Source of the DNA: a virus
IMG/VR virus record: IMGVR_UViG_3300005529_000047
Location: 1 to 51,394 of that record
Length of the DNA stretch: 51,394 bases
Reading direction: 5' to 3' (one strand)
The notes beneath the pieces were generated by a model. That model was not told where the DNA came from. It searched no databases and worked only from the letters and a program-made list of their open reading frames with translations. The first letter of the stretch is position 1, and each line of letters opens with the position of its first letter. The position numbers and the translations under genes were made by a program. Positions 23,695-32,231 of the stretch are shown piece by piece.

Positions 23695-24387
23695 ATGGAT
23701 CCGAGCTTCAGCTACGCGTCGGCCGCCGAATACAAGGCCGAGATGCAGAAGGAGCGCACCTCGGAGGACGCGGGAATCACCCGCGACCTCATCGCGATCT
23801 CCCGGATCGTCGATCGGAAGACCCACCGCTTCTTCGGCAAGGACGACGCCCCAGTCGCGCGGTACTACTACCCCCACGCCCGAGCGTTCGGCCCGCGCAT
23901 CTACGGCATGCGGCCCGTCGGATGGGCGGAGTCCGAGAACCCGTGGCGCTGGGCCGGCGCTATGCGCATGCTCGCGACCGACGACATGGCCGAGGTCCCG
24001 ACCCAGATCGTCATCGATCAGGACGGCAACGGCAGCTTCGACGGCGATCCGGACCTCGACCTCGGGCAGCTCGAGCTCATGGACCTAAACGCCGCGGCGA
24101 ATGGGCGGCCCTACACGGCCATCGTCTGCCCGGATTGGTCCACGATCGGCGGGTTCTCCGTCGACAAGAAGGTCATGGTCGTCTGTCGCTGGGGCTGGCC
24201 GGCCGTCCCCGAGGCCATCACGCGGGCCACGATCGACCTGACCGGCATCCTGCGCCTCGAATCGCCGCGGGCCACCCGGACGGTCACCGCGCTCGATTCG
24301 GTCCTCACCACGACCAAGGCGGCGAACGACATCCTACGCGACATCGTCCACGACTACGGGCGGGGCTCGGGGCTGTTCAGCAAATGA
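23695..24387 (+). CDS. Head-tail connector protein, 230 aa
   Basis: ATG 23695 starts a protein of connector size in the right place, after capsid and decoration genes and before a gp10-like gene. Helical N-terminus (SAAEYKAEMQKERTSEDAG), a central beta part with DQDGNGSFDGDPDLDL, and a helical end (LRDIVHDYGRG). The Asp-rich stretch looks like a calcium-binding loop. Stop overlaps the next ATG. The assignment rests on order and fold impression. Confidence 0.65.
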   Translation: MDPSFSYASAAEYKAEMQKERTSEDAGITRDLIAISRIVDRKTHRFFGKDDAPVARYYYPHARAFGPRIYGMRPVGWAESENPWRWAGAMRMLATDDMAEVPTQIVIDQDGNGSFDGDPDLDLGQLELMDLNAAANGRPYTAIVCPDWSTIGGFSVDKKVMVVCRWGWPAVPEAITRATIDLTGILRLESPRATRTVTALDSVLTTTKAANDILRDIVHDYGRGSGLFSK

Positions 24388-24884
24388 GGATCACCGCCAA
24401 CTGGGAACAGGCGATGGGCGCCGTCCAGCAGCTTCAGGTCGCAATCCGCAGCGATACCCAGCAGGTCATCGCAGAGACCGTGGCGCTCGGCGAGCGCGTG
24501 GCGAAGCAGGCGGCGCCGAAGGATACGAGCAACCTCGCGCGGTCCATCTTCAGCGACGCCCAGCCGCTAATGGGCGTCGTGCAGGTCCCCGGCGGTGCCG
24601 GCTCGGCGCAGATCGGCCAGGCGGCAACCCAGGAGTTCGGCCGGGGCGCGAACAAGAAGATGCCGCCCCCGGAGTCCCTGCGGGGCTGGGCCGGGCGCCA
24701 CGGGTTCGACCTCTCGAAGAACGGCGGGAAGGGCGTGTTGTTCGTGCTGGCCCGCTCGATCGGCCGCAAGGGATACGCGGGCACTGGGTATATGCAGGCG
24801 GCGCTCGACGCCATGCGAAACGCGCTCCCGCGGTTCGTCGAAGAGGCCGCCCGTCGGATCGAGCAGCGCGGAGAGCGCCCATGA
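24384..24884 (+). CDS. HK97 gp10-like head-tail joining protein, 166 aa
   Basis: ATG 24384 overlaps the previous stop (ATGA). The family pattern is visible: an N-terminal helix, AKQAAPKDTSNLARSI, an ATQEFGRGANKKMPP strand-loop, and a C-terminal helix (MQAALDAMRNALPRFVEEAA). Such proteins shape the neck between head and tail. It overlaps the next gene by four bases. Confidence 0.75.
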   Translation: MRITANWEQAMGAVQQLQVAIRSDTQQVIAETVALGERVAKQAAPKDTSNLARSIFSDAQPLMGVVQVPGGAGSAQIGQAATQEFGRGANKKMPPPESLRGWAGRHGFDLSKNGGKGVLFVLARSIGRKGYAGTGYMQAALDAMRNALPRFVEEAARRIEQRGERP

Positions 24885-25384
24885 CGATGACGCTCTCGGG
24901 GGCGCTCGCGGCGATCGCCACGATCCAGAGCGGCCTCTCGGTCGACTTCGTCCACACCCAGCCGGACGGGTCGACGCTCCACGTGCAGGAGTCCATTCAG
25001 CGGGTGTATGGCCTGCCGCCCGACGAGAGCACCAACCTGACGAACGTGCCCTGCTGGGTGAACCTCTGGAGCTTCAAGCAGGACGAGCGGGGGCTTGGCA
25101 TGAGCCAGCGCAGCTACGACGTCCACATGCGGCTCTACCTCGCGCGCTCCTCGGAGACCAACCTGCTCGCCGATGTCGCGACGCACTTTCACGACGCGTT
25201 CCTCACGGCCCTCTGGGCGAACCTGCGCCTCGTGGATGGCCAGGGGGCCGTGAACGCGAATCTTGCTCATCACATCCGTGGGGGCGAGCCGACCCTCGCC
25301 AAGCTCCTCTGGAACGGGCTCGACTACATCGGCCTCGACTACCACCTGGACTTCGACCAGGTCGACGGAGTGACCTTCGGCTGA
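24881..25384 (+). CDS. Probable tail terminator/completion protein, 167 aa
   Basis: ATG 24881 overlaps the previous stop. Located exactly between gp10-like and major tail genes, where the tail terminator is expected. Helix at the start (ALAAIATIQ), then strands (CWVNLWSFKQDERG; YDVHMRLYLARS) and a helix (HFHDAFLTALWANL). No direct family recognition. Confidence 0.6.
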   Translation: MTMTLSGALAAIATIQSGLSVDFVHTQPDGSTLHVQESIQRVYGLPPDESTNLTNVPCWVNLWSFKQDERGLGMSQRSYDVHMRLYLARSSETNLLADVATHFHDAFLTALWANLRLVDGQGAVNANLAHHIRGGEPTLAKLLWNGLDYIGLDYHLDFDQVDGVTFG

Positions 25385-25420
25385 CCTGAGCGCAGCCTGA
25401 ATCGAATCACAGCCACACGC

Positions 25421-25475
25421 GCCGTATCCGTAGCAAAGGGCGGCCGCCGGAACTTCCGGCGGCCGCCCTTTTTTT
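25421..25475 (+). promoter_or_regulatory. Leader cassette 8: decamer and 15-bp perfect hairpin with T7
   Basis: GCCGTATCCG is at 25421-25430. A perfect 31-base inverted repeat (25438-25452 with 25454-25468) follows, then T7 (25469-25475), the strongest terminator-like element in the window. No consensus -10 lies upstream (only CGAATC-like sequence). GAAAGGAAC and ATG 25504 for the major tail protein come next. Confidence 0.7.
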
Positions 25476-25503
25476 GTGCCCGGCGCGGGAAAGGAACAGT
25501 CGA

Positions 25504-26493
25504 ATGACTGAAAGGGCGTCAGTTTACGAACGCACGCAGGTGGGGGTCGAGGTGACTCCCGGCACCGCGGTCGCGTGCCCGACCCAGCTCGTCGCCGCGA
25601 GCTTCGGGCTGAAGGTCGGCGAGAACACCGACACCTTCACGCCCATCGGCTCGAAGTACCCCGTGATCACCGTGCTGAACCGCGAGTGGGCGTCGATGCC
25701 CATCACGGGGAAGCCGGCGTACGACGAGCTGATCTACCCGCTCGTCACGCTGCTCGATCCGGGGTCCTCGCCGACCACTCTCACCGGCACGCCGAACGCC
25801 TACCAATGGGACTTCACCACGAACCCGAGCGGCCCGGACGCCATCAAGACCCTGACCGTCCAGCGCGGCTCCTCCGTGCGGGCGGCGCGCGCAGCGAACG
25901 GCTTCATGAAGAGCTTCGGCTACACGCTCTCCAAGATGCGGGGCACCTCCATCAAGGGCGAGTTCATGGGGACGGCGCTCACCGACGGCATCACCATGAC
26001 GGCCACGCCAACGATCCTCCCGATGGTGCCTGTCAACCCGGGCGACGTCTCCGTGTACGTCGACAGCAGCTTCGGGGGAATCGGCACCACCAAGCTCGGC
26101 CGCTGCTTCGACGTCGACTGGCAGCTCAACAACAAGGCCGACGGGGTGTTCGCCCTCGACGCATCGACGGGCACATCCTTCGCCGCCACGGTGGAGACGA
26201 AGCCGACCCTGGAGATGACGCTGCTCGTGGAGGCGGATTCCGCGGGCATGGCGTTCCTGTCGGGCTACCGATCGAGCACGACCTACTTCATTCGGGTCGA
26301 GGCGGTGGGCCCGCTGATCGCAACGGGCAACAACTACCTGTTCCGCATGGACATGGCCGCGAAGGTGAACCAGCCCCAGGAGTTCAAGGACGAGCAGGGC
26401 GCCTGGGCGATCGGCTTCAAGTTCGCCGTCGTGGTGGACAGCTCGCTGAACGCCTTCACCGCACGGGTGGTGAACACGAGGTCCTCGCTGTAG
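25504..26493 (+). CDS. Major tail protein, 329 aa
   Basis: ATG 25504 has AAGGAA about 10 bases upstream. The N-terminus (ASVYERTQVGVEVTPGTAVA) is characteristic of tail tube proteins of siphoviruses, and the body is beta-rich with repeated TPT and strand segments. It would form the tail tube around the tape measure protein. Its place, size and separate leader cassette all fit a highly expressed tube subunit. Confidence 0.8.
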   Translation: MTERASVYERTQVGVEVTPGTAVACPTQLVAASFGLKVGENTDTFTPIGSKYPVITVLNREWASMPITGKPAYDELIYPLVTLLDPGSSPTTLTGTPNAYQWDFTTNPSGPDAIKTLTVQRGSSVRAARAANGFMKSFGYTLSKMRGTSIKGEFMGTALTDGITMTATPTILPMVPVNPGDVSVYVDSSFGGIGTTKLGRCFDVDWQLNNKADGVFALDASTGTSFAATVETKPTLEMTLLVEADSAGMAFLSGYRSSTTYFIRVEAVGPLIATGNNYLFRMDMAAKVNQPQEFKDEQGAWAIGFKFAVVVDSSLNAFTARVVNTRSSL

Positions 26494-26497
26494 GAGT

Positions 26498-26563
26498 ATT
26501 CCGCGCGGAATGAGCGAGGAGATGGGTGGTATCATGCGCCACGCCGTAGGCTACGGCGTGGCG
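26498..26563 (+). promoter_or_regulatory. Moron promoter region: 14-bp palindrome, extended -10, hairpin leader
   Basis: The palindrome ATTCCGCGCGGAAT (26498-26511) covers the -35 region of an extended -10, TGG plus TATCAT (26527-26535). Immediately after it, CGCCACGCCGTAG and its complement (26537-26563) form a perfect hairpin that contains the GCCGTA core but lacks a T-tract. The palindrome may be an operator; the same 14-mer occurs once more at 13359. Confidence 0.55.
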
Positions 26564-26574
26564 AGCGCATCGCT

Positions 26575-26919
26575 ATGAGCTTCAAGACAATGATGATCCT
26601 CGTCTTCGGCGCGGGCGCCGTATGGCTCGTTGCGGTTCTGATCTCTCCCGATTCGCCCCTTAGGACAGGATTTCCAACCCCGGGACCAGCACCCACGGTC
26701 TCTCCATCGCAGGTCTGGGACGATGCAGACGGGGAGCTTTTGCCCCACGTCATCGCTCAAGCGCGGGCTCTCGCGGCGGGAAATCCCGTCGTCGGCGACG
26801 ACGAGGCGTCCAAGATGCGAGACCTCTGTAAACCCCTCTACGGATTACCCCACGGAGATAGCAAGAACGAAGCAGACGTCCGCAATATCTGCCTGTCCGT
26901 CGGGTACGGGCTTCCCTGA
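26575..26919 (+). CDS. Membrane-anchored accessory protein (moron), 114 aa
   Basis: ATG 26575 follows the hairpin leader. Residues 5-23 form a membrane helix or uncleaved signal (MMILVFGAGAVWLVAVLIS); a Pro-rich linker and a soluble domain with two Cys (LCKPLYGLP, NICLSVGYGLP) would face outside. It has its own promoter and sits between major tail and chaperone genes, with a lower G+C feel than neighbours. These are marks of a moron expressed in the lysogen, perhaps for superinfection exclusion; that role is inference. Confidence 0.6.
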   Translation: MSFKTMMILVFGAGAVWLVAVLISPDSPLRTGFPTPGPAPTVSPSQVWDDADGELLPHVIAQARALAAGNPVVGDDEASKMRDLCKPLYGLPHGDSKNEADVRNICLSVGYGLP

Positions 26920-26930
26920 GTGCTACACTT

Positions 26931-27003
26931 GCCCTAGACAGAGCCACCTCCAGCCGTATCCGAAAACCGCGGGCGGCCCCCGTTATGGGGGGCCGCCCTT
27001 TTT
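26931..27003 (+). promoter_or_regulatory. Leader cassette 9: extended -10, decamer, hairpin with T5
   Basis: TGC plus TACACT (26931-26939) is an extended -10. GCCGTATCCG is at 26953-26962. GGGCGGCCCC (26971-26980) pairs with GGGGCCGCCC (26989-26998), followed by T5. AAAGGAG and ATG 27026 follow. It serves the tail chaperone, tape measure and tail tip genes. Confidence 0.7.
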
Positions 27004-27025
27004 GTTGCCCGCGAAAGGAGCCCGC

Positions 27026-27403
27026 ATGGGTGTTTCCCTGAATGACCTCGTGAACGACAAGCGCACCGTCCCCGTCGAGTATCTGGGGCGCACGATCGAG
27101 CTCACCTACCGGCCGAACTCGCTGAACCGGAACTTCTACGAGGAGCTGCGCAAGCGCTCGGCCGAGAAGCGCGCAGCGAACGAGGTCCTGACCGACGATC
27201 AGTGGGCCGTTCTCTGGTTTTCCAAGATCGTCTGCGGCTGGGACCTCACGAAGGGGGCCGACGAAGCCCCCATCACCGAGGAGACGCTCGCCCTGCTGGG
27301 CACGCGCTTCCTCCTTCAGGCCATCGAGACGATCAGCCAGGACCTACTCCCAAACCCGAAGAGGTCGGCGAGCTCGCAAGAGCCGTCGCCACTCACGGAA
27401 TAG
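27026..27403 (+). CDS. Tail assembly chaperone, short form (G-like), 125 aa
   Basis: ATG 27026 has AAAGGAG at 27014-27020. The first gene between major tail and tape measure, with compact helical content (NFYEELRKRSAEKRAANEV; TLALLGTRFLLQAIETISQD), matches G-type chaperones that bind the tape measure and recruit tube subunits. Frame 0 ends at 27403 with a polar tail. A slippery heptamer at 27349-27355 yields the longer form. Confidence 0.8.
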   Translation: MGVSLNDLVNDKRTVPVEYLGRTIELTYRPNSLNRNFYEELRKRSAEKRAANEVLTDDQWAVLWFSKIVCGWDLTKGADEAPITEETLALLGTRFLLQAIETISQDLLPNPKRSASSQEPSPLTE

Positions 27404-27606
27404 CGGGCGCTTTCCCCTGGTGGTACGGCTTCATCCATCAGGCTCGCTGGATGGGCGTCAGCCCCTGGGATCTCGCGGGAATCCCGGGCCCCGCTCATTG
27501 GATCTGGGGCCACTACGCCCAGCTGGTGTGGAACGCCGACGCCGACGCCCAGCCCACAAACGACGCCCTGTCCTCATTCCTGACTGGCCGACCAACCGCG
27601 ATGTGA
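27026..27606 (+). CDS. Tail assembly chaperone, -1 frameshift form (GT-like), about 193 aa
   Basis: The heptamer C-CCA-AAC at 27349-27355 lies in the correct phase for -1 slippage. Shifting there joins 110 codons of G to an 83-codon frame running to TGA at 27606 (KPEEVGELARAVATHGIAG, later FIHQARWMGVSPWDLAGI). The T part has no good start of its own and carries the WGVSPWD-like pattern common in T parts. The ratio of G to GT normally controls tail assembly. Confidence 0.8.
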
Positions 27607-27613
27607 GCCTGCA

Positions 27614-30600
27614 ATGACCGACCTATCTGAACTGAAGATCACCGTCACCGGCGACGACTCCGACGCCCAGCAGAAGCTCTCCGGCTTGAGGCAGACGCTT
27701 TCGGATACCGGCCAGGAGATGAACCGGCTATCGGACGCTGGGCGCCAGGCGGCCACGGGAGAGATCACCGTGGGCACCAGCGCGCAGCAATCGGTGGCCG
27801 GCATTCGCACGCTCCGGTCCGAACTGGAAGGGCTCAAGACGGTCCTTGCCGACCTCCAGAACTTCCAGACGGGGGCTGGCGGCCCCGGTGCCATTCCGCA
27901 GATCGACGAAAAGCTGAACGAGACAAAACAGCGCATCGCGGATCTGGAACAGGAAATGCAGCGGTTGCAGGCGCAGGCCAGGGCCGCGACGCAGCAGATG
28001 AGCGCGGGATTCGTGGGCAATGCCGCATCTGTCGACGAGTTGCGCTCTCATCTGGAGCAACTGTTGGCCGTGCAGGCGCGGGGCGCAGAACAGGGATTGT
28101 TCACGCCGGGGCTCGCGCAGGAGATCAGCCGGACCGAATCCGCCCTGAAGGCATTCAACACAACAACGGCGCAGACCTCGGTTCAGTTTGGCATCGTGCG
28201 CTCGACGGTCTCCGTGCTCGACCAGGAGATCATGCGGATGCTCGGGGTCAACGTCCCGGGCCTCGCGCAGCTCGAAGGCGCCGCCGCCGGCGTGGCCGAT
28301 AAGTTCGCCGTGACTGGGGGCGCCTCCAGTGTCGCAGTGTTCGGGATCACGGCCGTGGGCGCTGCGGCAGTGACGGCGACGGCTGCGCTGACCGTGATGG
28401 GCGCGAAGTGGGAAGAGGCGCAGGCGCAGATCGCCATCACGGCGAACGTGACCGTCCAGCAGGCGCATGAGATCGGCCTCTCGTTCGAGGGCTTGCGCCA
28501 GGGCGGTGAGTCCACGGCGCAAGCGTATAGCCAGGTCGCGGGGCAACTCACCGTCTACAACGGCGCGGCGCTCACCACGCAGCAAGCGACCGACTTCATG
28601 CGCACGGCGACCGAGGGCGCTGACGCATCGGGCCAGAAGCTCGGCTCGACGGCGAAGGCCCTGGCCGAAGCGATGATCGCGACGCATACCCCGCTCGATC
28701 AGGCCAACCAGGTCATGAACGTGCTGTACCAGACGAGCCTGAACACGGGCATCCCCATGGAACAGGTCGCCCAGCAGTTCGGCCGGATCGAGGAGCGGGC
28801 CGGGGGCGCTGGGCCCAGCCTGCGCGGTATGGGTGAGGCGCTCACCATTGCGACGGCCGCCGGCATCGACAACGGCCGCTCGCTCCAGCTCGTCGATACG
28901 CTGATCGGCAACCTGGCCGATAAGACCTCGCCCCAAGCGCAACAGGCGCTTCAGCGGCTGCACGCGCAGATCGTCACCAACAGCGCAGGGCAACTGGACT
29001 ACGTGGCGACGCTGCAATCTCTGCGCCAGGGCTTCGATGGGATCGCGGATCCGGTGACGCGCGACGCGTTGGCAACCGCCATCGCGGGGCAGAGCTACCA
29101 TGCGCTCTTTGACATCCTGGGGGTGTCCGATGGGCAGATACGCTCCATCACGTCGAGCTATGAAGATCACAACCGGGTGGCGCAGGACGCTGGAACGCGG
29201 ACCGGCACCGCTGCCGAGCGCTTCGGCCAACTGGCGACGCAGGCGAAGGACGCGGCAGGGAATATCGGCGCCGACCTGAACCAGGCGCTTGGCATCGCGG
29301 GGGATGCGTTCAACGTCTTTGGCTCGGTGATCGATGGGCTCTCCACGCCGGCAAAGATCGCCCTTGGCCTCATCGCGGGCCCGATCCAGACCGAAGCGCA
29401 GGCGATCCAGCAGCTTTCCGCGCCGACGCGCGGCCCGCTTTCCCGGGCGCAGTATTATGCCCAGCTTGGGCTCCAGGAAGATGGGAAGACGCCGCTGTCG
29501 CCCCGGGACACCAGTCTCGGGGCCGGGGGGCTCACGCCGTCCTTTGGTGGTGATCAGGCTCCGTCACCGCTCTCCTCTACGTATGACTACACAGCGGCCC
29601 AGCAGCGGGCGCAGCAGCTTGCGGAGATGGGGGCCGAGGGCCGTCGCCTGAACGAGGCCGCGCAAAAGCTCATGGAGCTGGAGCAGACGCCGGGGCCGCT
29701 CGGCGCCAACGACGAGAAGGTCCGCGAGCAGAAGGACGCGCTCCTTTCGGCAGCGAAAGAGATCGAGCAGGCGTGGCAGAGCACGCTGGCCCGGACCGAC
29801 CCGGCCGAGTACGCCCGACGGGTGGGGCTCATCGATCAGGCCGTCGATACGCTCAACCAGGGCGTCGACGGCGCAACGACCGAGAGCATCGCCAATCTCG
29901 ATTCTCTCATGGCCGAACTTGGTCGCGCCGATACCCAGGCGAAGGTTGACAAGGCGAACGGCGAGGACGCGAAGCGCGCGGCGGCCGATGCCAAGCGCGC
30001 AGCAGATGAGGCCGCTCGGCAGCAGCGCGCATCCTTCGAGGCAGACCCCCTGCTCGGCATCCGCCAGTCGATGCAGAAGGACCGCGACGACCTGATCGGC
30101 ACCGCTGGGTCCGTGATGGCCGACCTGCAGAACGCCGTCGCGCTGAAGGGCCAGCAGGGGGCCCGCGCCGCCGGGGAAGCCTTCGGCCAGGAAGCGCGCA
30201 AGTGGGGCGAAGAGCTGCAGAAGGCCGGGGTTCCTGGATGGGAAGATGCCTTCAATCACCTCATGGCCCTTGCCGAGACCGCCGTGGTCACCGGGAGCCC
30301 CGACGTCCTCGCCGCGATCCATCAGATGCTGGCCCAGGGCGAAGCGTCGGTCCGCGACGCCGAGGTCGGCCGTGCCATGGCCGAGGTCATGGCGAAAGCG
30401 GGCCTGGAGGTGCTGGAGGGCCAGAACAAGTTCGACGACCAGCTCGCTGGCGCCGCGGCGTCCGCGGCCGACGCCCGTCTCACCGCGCTCCAGAGCGAGG
30501 GAGATCGGGAGTACGACGTGTGGGCATCCCATCAGGTGGACATGCTCAACCGTCAATCCCAGTTCGACCTCGAATCTCAGCGGCTCGCCGAGCGGCGGAG

Positions 30601-31762
30601 CGAGGAGGACATCGACCGCGCTGAGGAGCGCGGTCGTGCGCTCGCCGACCTCGACGAGCAGCAGCACCGCGCCGAGCAGGACCGCGCAACCCAGGCCGCG
30701 CGCACTCTCGCGGACCTTCAGTCCGGGCAGTCCCGATCGGTCGAAGAGACGAACCGCGCCCGGCGCCGCGAAGACGCCGACGCCAGTCACGAACACGACG
30801 AGCGGCTGAAGCAGATCGGCCTCGCCGGTGGCTCCGACGTCGCGAAGCGCCTCGCCGACGAGAACGCCTCCTATCAGCAGCAAGTTTCCGACCGGGCCCG
30901 GAAACGGCAGGAGGACGACGCCGAATCGACGATCAAAAGGGAGGAGCAGCTCGCGGACGCGCAGAAGCGTATATCGGAGCAACGCGTCGACGCGCAACGC
31001 CGAGCCAGCGAGCAAGCCGTCGATCTCGCCAAGCGGCAAGGCGAGCAGGACGCCGACCTCGGCAAGACCCGGGGCAGGCAGGACGTCCAGCGTCAGGAGC
31101 AGGTCGACGACGAGCTCCGTCTGAACGGCCCGGGTGGCCTCCGAGAACAGCACGAGCAAGCCTTCCACGTCGACGCCGAGGCCAAGGCGCAGCAGCGATT
31201 TCTGGACGACCAGCTGCGCATCGATGCCAAGTACCAGCACGAAGTCGACGCGGCCCTGGGGGCCCAGGCGCAGATTGAAGCCCGGGCCGAGCACGAACGG
31301 ATTTCGGGCGGGATCGACGCTCAGGCGCGCGCGGGCCAGATCACGCCCGACGAGCGCGAGTCCCGTCTGGACGACGAGAACGAGCGCTTCACTCAGCAGA
31401 CGGCCAGCCTCCAGGCAGCTCTTCGCGAGCAGGAGACGGCCGTCAATGCGGCCCTGCGCGATGCGATCGCCGGCGACCGCCAGCACGCCGCCAATTTCCC
31501 CGGTGCGACCCCGCCGGCTCCGCAGTCCATCGCGTTCCCCCAGCTGAACCTGCCGTCGGCGACGGGAGGAGGCGCCCCAACGACGGGCGCAGGCTTCAAC
31601 CCGGTGGGGGGCTTCGGCGGCTTCGGGAGCATCACCGTGCAGGTGGTGCTGCCCGATGGAACGCCCGCGGAGCAGGGCGAGGAGATCGGTCGCGGCATCT
31701 ATCGGGCCCTCGCGGGCGCCAGCACCCGGACGGGAGCCGGTGGCCTCCCGGCGACGGGATAG
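27614..31762 (+). CDS. Tail tape measure protein, 1382 aa
   Basis: ATG 27614 begins eight bases after the GT stop. This is by far the longest gene. It opens with a long coiled coil, then a hydrophobic stretch (residues about 235-265, AVFGITAVGAAAVTATAAL), then a TP901-type tape measure domain with conserved NTGIPMEQVAQQFGRIEERA. Residues about 940-1290 are a highly charged coiled coil full of Glu, Arg, Gln and Asp. It sets tail length; at about 0.15 nm per residue a tail near 200 nm is expected. No peptidase motif is seen. Confidence 0.92.
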   Translation: MTDLSELKITVTGDDSDAQQKLSGLRQTLSDTGQEMNRLSDAGRQAATGEITVGTSAQQSVAGIRTLRSELEGLKTVLADLQNFQTGAGGPGAIPQIDEKLNETKQRIADLEQEMQRLQAQARAATQQMSAGFVGNAASVDELRSHLEQLLAVQARGAEQGLFTPGLAQEISRTESALKAFNTTTAQTSVQFGIVRSTVSVLDQEIMRMLGVNVPGLAQLEGAAAGVADKFAVTGGASSVAVFGITAVGAAAVTATAALTVMGAKWEEAQAQIAITANVTVQQAHEIGLSFEGLRQGGESTAQAYSQVAGQLTVYNGAALTTQQATDFMRTATEGADASGQKLGSTAKALAEAMIATHTPLDQANQVMNVLYQTSLNTGIPMEQVAQQFGRIEERAGGAGPSLRGMGEALTIATAAGIDNGRSLQLVDTLIGNLADKTSPQAQQALQRLHAQIVTNSAGQLDYVATLQSLRQGFDGIADPVTRDALATAIAGQSYHALFDILGVSDGQIRSITSSYEDHNRVAQDAGTRTGTAAERFGQLATQAKDAAGNIGADLNQALGIAGDAFNVFGSVIDGLSTPAKIALGLIAGPIQTEAQAIQQLSAPTRGPLSRAQYYAQLGLQEDGKTPLSPRDTSLGAGGLTPSFGGDQAPSPLSSTYDYTAAQQRAQQLAEMGAEGRRLNEAAQKLMELEQTPGPLGANDEKVREQKDALLSAAKEIEQAWQSTLARTDPAEYARRVGLIDQAVDTLNQGVDGATTESIANLDSLMAELGRADTQAKVDKANGEDAKRAAADAKRAADEAARQQRASFEADPLLGIRQSMQKDRDDLIGTAGSVMADLQNAVALKGQQGARAAGEAFGQEARKWGEELQKAGVPGWEDAFNHLMALAETAVVTGSPDVLAAIHQMLAQGEASVRDAEVGRAMAEVMAKAGLEVLEGQNKFDDQLAGAAASAADARLTALQSEGDREYDVWASHQVDMLNRQSQFDLESQRLAERRSEEDIDRAEERGRALADLDEQQHRAEQDRATQAARTLADLQSGQSRSVEETNRARRREDADASHEHDERLKQIGLAGGSDVAKRLADENASYQQQVSDRARKRQEDDAESTIKREEQLADAQKRISEQRVDAQRRASEQAVDLAKRQGEQDADLGKTRGRQDVQRQEQVDDELRLNGPGGLREQHEQAFHVDAEAKAQQRFLDDQLRIDAKYQHEVDAALGAQAQIEARAEHERISGGIDAQARAGQITPDERESRLDDENERFTQQTASLQAALREQETAVNAALRDAIAGDRQHAANFPGATPPAPQSIAFPQLNLPSATGGGAPTTGAGFNPVGGFGGFGSITVQVVLPDGTPAEQGEEIGRGIYRALAGASTRTGAGGLPATG

Positions 31763-31765
31763 CCG

Positions 31766-32227
31766 ATGACCGTACACCAGCTCACCTCCACGCTCGGGAC
31801 CGTCGACTTCACGGACCATACGACCGTCGTCTGGCTCACCGATAACGCTCCCCATAAGCGACCGAAGGACAAGGTCGTCGGGAACGACTGGACGACGGGC
31901 GGCTCCTACCTCGTGTACGTCTCCGAAGGCACCCACGTCTTCGAGGGCGACATCATCTTCCTGGGGAGGACCGCCGCGAACCCCAGCCGCACGCTGGAGG
32001 ACGCCCAGGGCCTCTTCGACGCGGTCCTGGCGCAGATCTCGGCCGCCGAGCAATATGGCCCTTCCGGTGGCGTCCAGGGTGCTGTCGTGACCTATGAGGA
32101 GCAGCTCGGCAGCCGCACGACAACCGACAGCTATACCGTCGTCCACGGCCAGCTCGAGGAGCCCTCCCGCAACCTGGCCGGCGACTACATTCGCTCACGC
32201 CTGACCCTCACGTGCAACAAGAGCTAG
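31766..32227 (+). CDS. Tail protein after tape measure (distal tail-like), 153 aa
   Basis: ATG 31766 follows closely. The protein is beta-rich (TVVWLTDNAPHK; GSYLVYVSEGTHVFEGD) with a short helical part. Position between tape measure and the large hub protein suggests a distal tail or hub-linked role. No firm family. Confidence 0.55.
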   Translation: MTVHQLTSTLGTVDFTDHTTVVWLTDNAPHKRPKDKVVGNDWTTGGSYLVYVSEGTHVFEGDIIFLGRTAANPSRTLEDAQGLFDAVLAQISAAEQYGPSGGVQGAVVTYEEQLGSRTTTDSYTVVHGQLEEPSRNLAGDYIRSRLTLTCNKS

Positions 32228-32231
32228 GGCG

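Noticed and set aside
29564-32146. 860-codon open frame on the - strand opposite the tape measure
   Set aside because: Antisense shadow of a well-supported gene; its repetitive Leu/Val/Asp-rich content reflects the charged coiled coil on the other strand.
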